Assembly (NCBI GenBank): GCA_003194525.1
Contig: NBIV01001153.1
Span: 1-22,384, forward strand
DNA length: 22,384 bases
Direction: 5' to 3'
Source: Gracilariopsis chorda
Taxonomy: Eukaryota > Rhodophyta > Florideophyceae > Gracilariales > Gracilariaceae
Below the pieces are notes generated by a model that saw only the letters and a program-made list of their open reading frames with translations, did no database searches and was not told the origin of the DNA. How positions within the stretch are numbered: the first letter of the stretch is position 1; each line of letters opens with the position of its first letter. This document shows, one piece after another, positions 16,988-22,384 of the stretch. A program made the position numbers and the translations under genes.

Positions 16988-17197
16988 TCAAATCGCTACA
17001 TATTTCCGAAACAGGTTTTGTAACTGTGTACCAAAGAAACTAGTGATGTTTTCTTTGCCTTCTGCGATCAGGATTCTGGCTACATGGTCCTTCACAACCA
17101 CAAAAAGGACTTCGGAACTCGCAGTGCAATCGCTGAGCTCATTGCGTACGCTTTTCAAGATTCTCTCAGAACGACGTAAAGGTTTCATATAGTTCAT
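16988..17197 (-). CDS. Short hypothetical ORF, 69 codons
   Basis: A minus-strand frame whose translation has ordinary protein character (SDCTASSEVLFVVVKDHVAR, then a mixed helical tail). It has no recognisable family. It may be an exon or remnant of the decayed minus-strand region, or chance. Confidence 0.2.
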   Translation of the reverse strand: MNYMKPLRRSERILKSVRNELSDCTASSEVLFVVVKDHVARILIAEGKENITSFFGTQLQNLFRKYVAI

Positions 17198-18323
17198 GTT
17201 CTGGGAGAATGTCTACGTAATCAGACGCTTTGTTTTGCTCTATTGCTCAAAGCAATAGAACAATACACGAGAGTGGTCAGGTAAGGAGATTGGGACGTAG
17301 AGGAAGTCAGCAGTCTTTGAAAAGGGTCGTCGAAGATATGAAGGAGGACGTAGTACTGACGTATCTGTCATTTCCACACATTTTGACGACGCGCGCGGTA
17401 ACCTCGACTGCATCTACATCTCATTTACGTTTGTGCTGACTTGCGGCGCCGGAGAGAGCAGGGACAGAGAGAATGCTCTGACTCTGCGCATCACTGGTTG
17501 AAATCCAAAATAGGGCGTATTATTGGCTACAGTAAAATCTCAAGTGGCACGGGCATTGTGCAGCTCGCCGTGGCATGTGCCGCTGACTCTCTCTTTTTAT
17601 TGGTGCAAATGCGCGCTGACTACCCTACACCCGCGAAAACTCATATTCCAAAAACTTAGTCGCTCGGGAGACGTCACGGAGCTGTGTAAAAAAGTTTTTC
17701 CGTGACAGTGTCCACGCACTCTCTTGTCAAAGTTTTGGCGAAAAAGTAGCAAAGTAGACACACTTTCTGCAACCCCAATGACTGTATTCATTAAAAAGGG
17801 TACTGAAACGAAAGCTGCATTGCTTGCAATGCAAACCAACAGGCATCACATGAAGCCGCCGACGTGAAGTAAAAACCTACTCAAAAACTGCAAATATTTG
17901 CCAGTTTTTTGCTTTAGTGTACAAACTCAAATAATTTGTAGTCATGTACTTCCCAAATTTATTTCTCTGCTTTGCAAGACGGAGTCCGGGCATGAGGGTT
18001 TTCGCTGACTGCTGTTGCCAGTTGATCCGAGCACCTTGCGTGTGGGGCACTTTGCCGAGCAGAGTCTGCTCTGTCAAAGGATTTTGAAGCGCCTGCGACA
18101 GCGGCCTGAGGCTGCCGCGTGTCTCATACGCTCTGCAACATATCCATACGCTGTGTGTCAGCTTCTGTTATCTACGCCTTCGCTTGTATCCTCATACTTC
18201 ACCAAACTCACGGCTTCCGGTCCATGACGCCGGACGTGCCCTTGCCACTACTGTGCCGCAGGCAGCAGCATCACAGGAGTCATCGCCGTCGCCCATATGG
18301 CTTCTCTTCCCGTCAGCACCAAT
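17198..18323. other. Unrecognised region upstream of the TPR gene remnant
   Basis: About 1.1 kb with only short, unconvincing ORFs. It contains one 8-bp-stem inverted repeat, TCTATTGC/TCAAA/GCAATAGA, at 17239-17259. It may include the old promoter of the TTC27-like gene, but no defined element is visible. Confidence 0.35.
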
Positions 18324-20790
18324 ATGTCCCTTGCGGCCTTTGAAAGCGCGCTTTTCACAGGAGATATTGACACGCTTCATATCATTCCACCCCACGCTGC
18401 CCTTGTGGTCGCTGGTCATTATGATCTGTTTCTGTCTTGAATCACGATTGAATAATGTGACGACGTGTATGAAGATTTGTCTTTGTAATCACCGCCGAGT
18501 GTATTCAGAGCGCAGCTCAGCTAAACATGATCAGTGATAGTTTGAAACGCGCGTTGATTGATGGCGCGAATGGAGCTGTTCACTCCGTGATTGCCGCGTA
18601 TTTGGTGGGCGTGGCTTTGCTTCAGGCATTTGTGCGAGAGACTTGGGCGAAAACTATTTCTAGGACCTCGTGCGCTGCACAGATTAAGAGTGCTTCTTTC
18701 TTTTTTGTTGTAGATGGAGAAGAGGTTGCTATTCCGGCAAAGTGTCTTAATTGGCAACGTGCTGCCCGCTTCATATTAGTTGGGCATGTTCAGCAATTTG
18801 TTGCATGTGGTGCTTCTCTTGCACCATGGTGGGCTGCTAGGGTTCTTCTTGCTCCCCAATCCATTCTTGCAAACCCGACGCCCACTACGCAATACACCCT
18901 GTTTCGAATGTATTGTAGATTTATCGGAAAGCACGTTGCAGATATTTGTTACCGTTCCGAACAACCCATTGAAGACACCAATCGCCACCACCAGATCGCT
19001 CAAGAAGAGGACGATGAAGCAGACGATTTTGATCTGTTACCAGCACCAGTCGCTGAAGGAAATGATACCATTGCTGATTAGGATGATGAATTTCGACAAG
19101 TGCTAAGTAAAGATAAAGCGCACGATAGACAGCTAGCGGCTCTTACATACATTGAGCTGGCACATGTGCAGAAGTTGTTTTATGACAGAGATGGTGCGCT
19201 TGGAAGCCCCAAAAATGCTGGCAGACTTTACCATGTAACATTTCGGCTCACTGGAGGGATGGGCGTTCGTACCAAGCATCAAAGCAAACCTTCAGCTCAG
19301 CTCATCTCGAGAGCCTTTGTCTTGAATGACCATTCGGATTCGTTTGTGGGTGGTATGAAGAAAAGTGCATTTTGCGTAAAGTTCCCTGGGAATGTAGAAA
19401 GATCGGATAATAGTGCCAATGGCTAAGCTATCTGGTCCATTACTACTGCGCTTCCACTCCCCAAATATATTGAAGTTTGCAATGAAGACGTTCTTGGTTT
19501 TGTGAAACTGACGAGCAGCGACGAGATTCTGAGTCAGGCCTTCAGTGAGAAAATTGAGATTGATGATAATGATGAAGAGTTAGCGAATCCCGAAACTATT
19601 GGAGCTGAAATGAGAAGCCTCACTCCCTTGCCACAGGCTTTAGCGCTTTGTCATGAAATTGGTAACTGAGCTAGAAACGCCTCACACGTTTTGAAGAAGG
19701 AGGAGATGTCGCCATTTGCCAGCTTGTTTATAGAAGGAGCAATAAGTCCGTACGGAACAAGCAGCGTACTGCAACTAAGAGCACTGATGCTTCGCGTCGG
19801 GCTTGAAGGGGAACGTGGACGCTTTCTAGAGAGGTGCATGCATCAGATGGAAGAGAATGGACGGTTTTCTGACGATCCTCTTGAATCACTAGAAAGGACC
19901 TTAGGTGTTCTGCCGCAGCAGAATGAAAAATGTTCGTATATCGCACGTCTTTGCCATCACGGAGGGAAGTGAAGAACGAACTGGCAATTTCAATCTGCAG
20001 GAATGGTTTAGTTAGATCAGCCATGGAGATCTTTGAAGAGCTAGAGTTTTGGGATGAAGTAGTAGATTGCCATCGCTTGATTGGCAATCTCGGAGCCGCC
20101 GAGGACCTCGTGCGTAAAGAACTAGATAGACTTGACAAAGCAGTGCTTGACGAGGAATTTCTGACGATGCCACTTTTGATCAGTCATTCAGAAAAGGGGC
20201 TTATACCAGAGCAGTTCAAAGTAGGGCTGCTAGAAGACCACTTCTGATCTGCGTAATTGGAAATGTAACAAGACCTCAAGAGCACTTTGAAATTGCTTGG
20301 GAAGAGATTGGCCATCGTTTATGCTCGAGCCAAGCGTGCTTTGGAATAATGTGTATTGATTCTGAGCAATGGGAAGCGGCGATGGGGCATTATAAACAGG
20401 CGCCTGGAATCATTTCCCTCTTTCTAGAGGCGTGGTTCGTTTACGGATGCGCTGCAATACAAACAGGAGACATACAGACTGGCGCCCATGCGTTCACGCG
20501 AGTTATTCAAAAAACACCTGAAAACGGAGAAGCTTGGAACAACTTGGCCAAAGTTCTGCATGATCTGGGAAAGATGAAGGGAGCTCTAAAATCTCTCATC
20601 GAAGCAGGTAGACTCATGAGAGATTCTTAGCGGGTGTGGAATAACGTTTGCTCCTCTCTACAGAACTACAAGCATGTCCCGAAATTCTCAGAGCTTTGAA
20701 CAGACTTCTGGATATCCGAGGGAAAAAAGGTGTGTCGACGTCGTCCATAGGGGTTGTAACTGTTAACGACGCAGCACAGAACAAGAGGCT
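18324..20790 (+). pseudogene. TTC27/EMW1-like tetratricopeptide-repeat protein, decayed
   Basis: The main frame starts at ATG 18527. A short frame from ATG 18324 (FESALFTGDIDTL) may be the true N-terminus. Family-like segments appear in order: YLVGVALLQAFVRETW; PWWAARVLLAPQSILA; LTGGMGVRTKHQ (19247-19282); SAMEIFEELEFWDEVVDCHR (about 20020); a TPR run ending in GEAWNNLAKVLHDLG (about 20530); and EILRALNRLLDIRGKK (about 20680). In-frame stops are at 19079 (TAG), 19424 (TAA) and 19667 (TGA); frame changes lie near 19930-19970, 20230 and 20630. TTC27/Emw1 proteins carry C-terminal TPRs and are linked to essential cell functions in yeast. Three stops in one frame make this a pseudogene, unless short introns or sequencing errors explain them (19663 reads GTAACT, a possible donor). 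Confidence 0.75.
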
Positions 20791-21057
20791 TTGATGCATG
20801 AGTAGATGCGGAATCATGGGCAATAAGTCTATGGGATGGAGAACCAGCTTCCAAGAGTAGTCTTGACTCGAGCGGGCGCCCCTCGTATAGAGTATCTGTG
20901 TCGGGTTGGCGATCGCCCTCGTCAGTTTGAGTTCAGTCCGCGAATCTCCGGCGAAGTTGTGTATGAAACGGAGAAGGGCTAAGTTTTTGTAATGGATTTG
21001 GGAAGTGGTGTCGTGAAGGCTTCTTGTCATTTGATGGTGGCTCTGAAGCTCGTGAAC
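20791..21057. other. Short spacer before the second element
   Basis: 267 bases with no recognisable feature. The bases TGAAC at 21053-21057 would be the left target duplication of the second element; its partner lies beyond the window. Confidence 0.4.
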
Positions 21058-21861
21058 TGAAGTGCAACCCCCTCAGGGAGGGATTCTTGGTACTTGAATG
21101 CTTTCCCGATATATTGGTTGTGTAGTGTGTATATGAACTACGCCCCACAATGGTGGATATGGACACGTGGCACACCGTTTTGGGTCAATTGGCGGTTGGC
21201 CACAGTAGTGGACGTTGCCACGAAATGTGGAGTATTTTAGTTGATTTTACTTATTATTTTCACACCCATTTCTGGGAAGGTAGTACTTAGTGCGACGGCG
21301 CACTGCCGTCGCACCAGCAAACCTTCCCCAACAGGGACCGCAACCTGGGTAATTGGCTCTAGTTGTTACTGCTTGCGCGCGTGCTCTACTCCTCCTTGGA
21401 GGGAAACGCCGTGAACCACATCTAAAGGGACCCATCACTGGGAGTCATATTATTCCAATTGCATTGGTGTTTCGCCCTGTGTGTAGGGATATTGTTACCG
21501 GCATCGCCGTTCGCCCCCGTCGCTCTCGCCACTCACTTCGTCCTCTCTTCCTCCTCTTCGCCTTTCCTTTTCCCCTTTCTAGGGTAGCACCTCCCGCTAT
21601 CCGCGGCCCTCGTGTGCGCATCCGCTCACACACCCGCACTTACGTGAAAACCTACCTCTGGCGAGGACGCATTACCGCTTTCGCGGATACCGATTCTTTT
21701 TCCTAAACCCTCTTGCGCTATTCGCGAAGGGTGGCCTCGGTCTTACAAACCGGCTCCGCCGTGCCACCCCTAGAGGGGCTCTACCCAACTGGGTTCGCCT
21801 TCAAGGAGGAAATATCCCGAACGTCTTTCGGTGTTTCTCCCCTTTGGAGCGTTGCACCACA
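21058..21861 (+). repeat. 5' LTR of the second element, 804 bp
   Basis: Starts TGAAGTGCAACC and ends TTGCACCACA. The 25-base hairpin at 21290-21314 matches the other LTRs exactly. Many small hairpins are kept with changed loops (21431-21442, 21455-21467, 21655-21666, 21675-21686, 21751-21761). The repeat at 390-402 of the first element is deleted here, and those at 124-137 and 319-331 are damaged. Confidence 0.95.
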
Positions 21862-21864
21862 AAG

Positions 21865-21878
21865 TGGTCTCCCGACCT
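21865..21878 (+). other. Primer-binding site of the second element
   Basis: Identical to 842-855, three bases after the LTR end. Confidence 0.65.
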
Positions 21879-21966
21879 AGAATTGGTTTTTGTTTTCCCT
21901 CTTACGAGGTTTGTTTTCATTTACCAGAATTTCCGTGATCGTTTCCCGTCTTAACGGTATTTTCTC

Positions 21967-22384
21967 ATGTCGAGAAATCCCTCGGATGCGGAGCCAGTGG
22001 TTACGGGTAGTCACTCCCGCGACAACGCGGACACATCCGAAGTTCGGTTCGTACCTCGTATACCTATACAGAAAAGTTTCAGCCGTGCTGGCGCCGCTTC
22101 ATTGCGATCCGGCTATTGCCGCACTGCCCCAAGCACCCCAGCCTGCTCCCGCTGTCGCGGATTCAAGCCCCCGTGGAACGGGCGATAACACCCCTCAGGG
22201 GACTTCCCTGGAATCCCAAATCTGCGCTCTGTGGACGCCCATGACACCCTTGTAGGGGAACTAAAATTCCTCCAAGAGGTGGTCTTGGCAACCCCCGTAA
22301 AGGGGGTTGCCGAGGAACTCCGTATTTTCACGGTCTGACGTCAACTCCGTGTTGGAGAGTTTGGGACAACCCACCACCTTCATC
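21967..22384 (+). pseudogene. gag: gag of the second element, 5' part, frame-broken
   Basis: The start MSRNPSDAEPVVT matches the first element. Relative to it, about 80 bases are missing after 22105 and one base is missing near 22237, and there is an extra C in the sequence matching CCGTATTTTACGG (about 22321-22333). The frame from the ATG stops at 22188. The Ala/Pro-rich part continues in another frame (IAALPQAPQPAPAVA). The window ends inside the coiled-coil part of gag. Confidence 0.8.

Larger units (their letters stand above)
21058..22384 (+). mobile_element. Second chromovirus of the same family, 5' end only
   Basis: A diverged LTR is followed by the same primer-binding site and gag start as the first element, in the same orientation, and runs past the window edge. 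It differs from the first element by many substitutions and indels, so it is an older or separate lineage. The pair provides the comparison used to test whether the micro-hairpins are conserved. Confidence 0.95.

Noticed and set aside
17239..17259. 8-bp-stem inverted repeat as a terminator or small RNA
   Set aside because: It is isolated, AT-rich, without a neighbouring gene end or a second copy; it may be chance.
17441..17839. Short ORFs on both strands at 17.4-17.8 kb
   Set aside because: Overlapping ORFs on opposite strands with no recognisable motif and no supporting neighbour.
20614..21175. Minus-strand ORFs over the end of the TPR gene
   Set aside because: They overlap plus-strand TPR-like coding sequence or run into the second LTR, and show no domain.

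Overview
The window is eukaryotic nuclear DNA dominated by LTR retrotransposons set in a decayed, gene-poor background. The host cannot be named from sequence alone. A chromodomain Ty3/gypsy element, a Mutator-like transposase remnant and a TTC27/EMW1-type TPR gene remnant together indicate a eukaryote; an alga (for example a red alga) is a low-confidence guess.

Layout. Positions 37-11562 are one complete Ty3/gypsy chromovirus of 11,526 bp: LTRs of 802 and 807 bp (TG...CA), a 5-bp target duplication GTGGG on both sides (32-36 and 11563-11567), a primer-binding site, gag with a CCHC knuckle, protease, a long pol ORF (RT, RNase H, integrase), a chromodomain ORF in another frame, a 595-codon antisense ORF between the chromodomain and the 3' LTR, and a G-rich polypurine tract. 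By eye the two LTRs differ by one substitution and three small indels, so the insertion is young, yet gag and protease are broken by frameshifts while pol and the antisense ORF are long and open. The element interrupted a minus-strand ORF (11568-12061) whose frame would continue into bases 1-36.

Positions 12140-13884 hold a frameshifted minus-strand MULE (Mutator-like) transposase ending in a SWIM zinc finger. Acidic and coiled-coil minus-strand ORF remnants of unknown identity follow to about 16.2 kb. Positions 16.2-18.3 kb carry little I can recognise. Positions 18324-20790 hold a plus-strand TTC27-like TPR gene broken by three in-frame stops and about three frameshifts. A second, diverged element of the same retrotransposon family starts at 21058 (LTR 21058-21861, gag from 21967) and runs off the window end.

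Main discovery. Both elements, LTRs and coding regions alike, are paved with tiny perfect inverted repeats, typically a 5-bp stem with a 3-nt loop and very often of the form CCNNN-nnn-N'N'N'GG. In three pol blocks that I checked base by base they occur about 10 to 18 times more often than chance. I saw no comparable density in the adjoining host DNA. Comparing the two elements, many homologous hairpins differ only in the loop, or keep pairing through G-T wobble. This looks like a distributed structural code laid over the protein code, or the footprint of an unusual palindrome-making replication error; I know of no named system that matches it.
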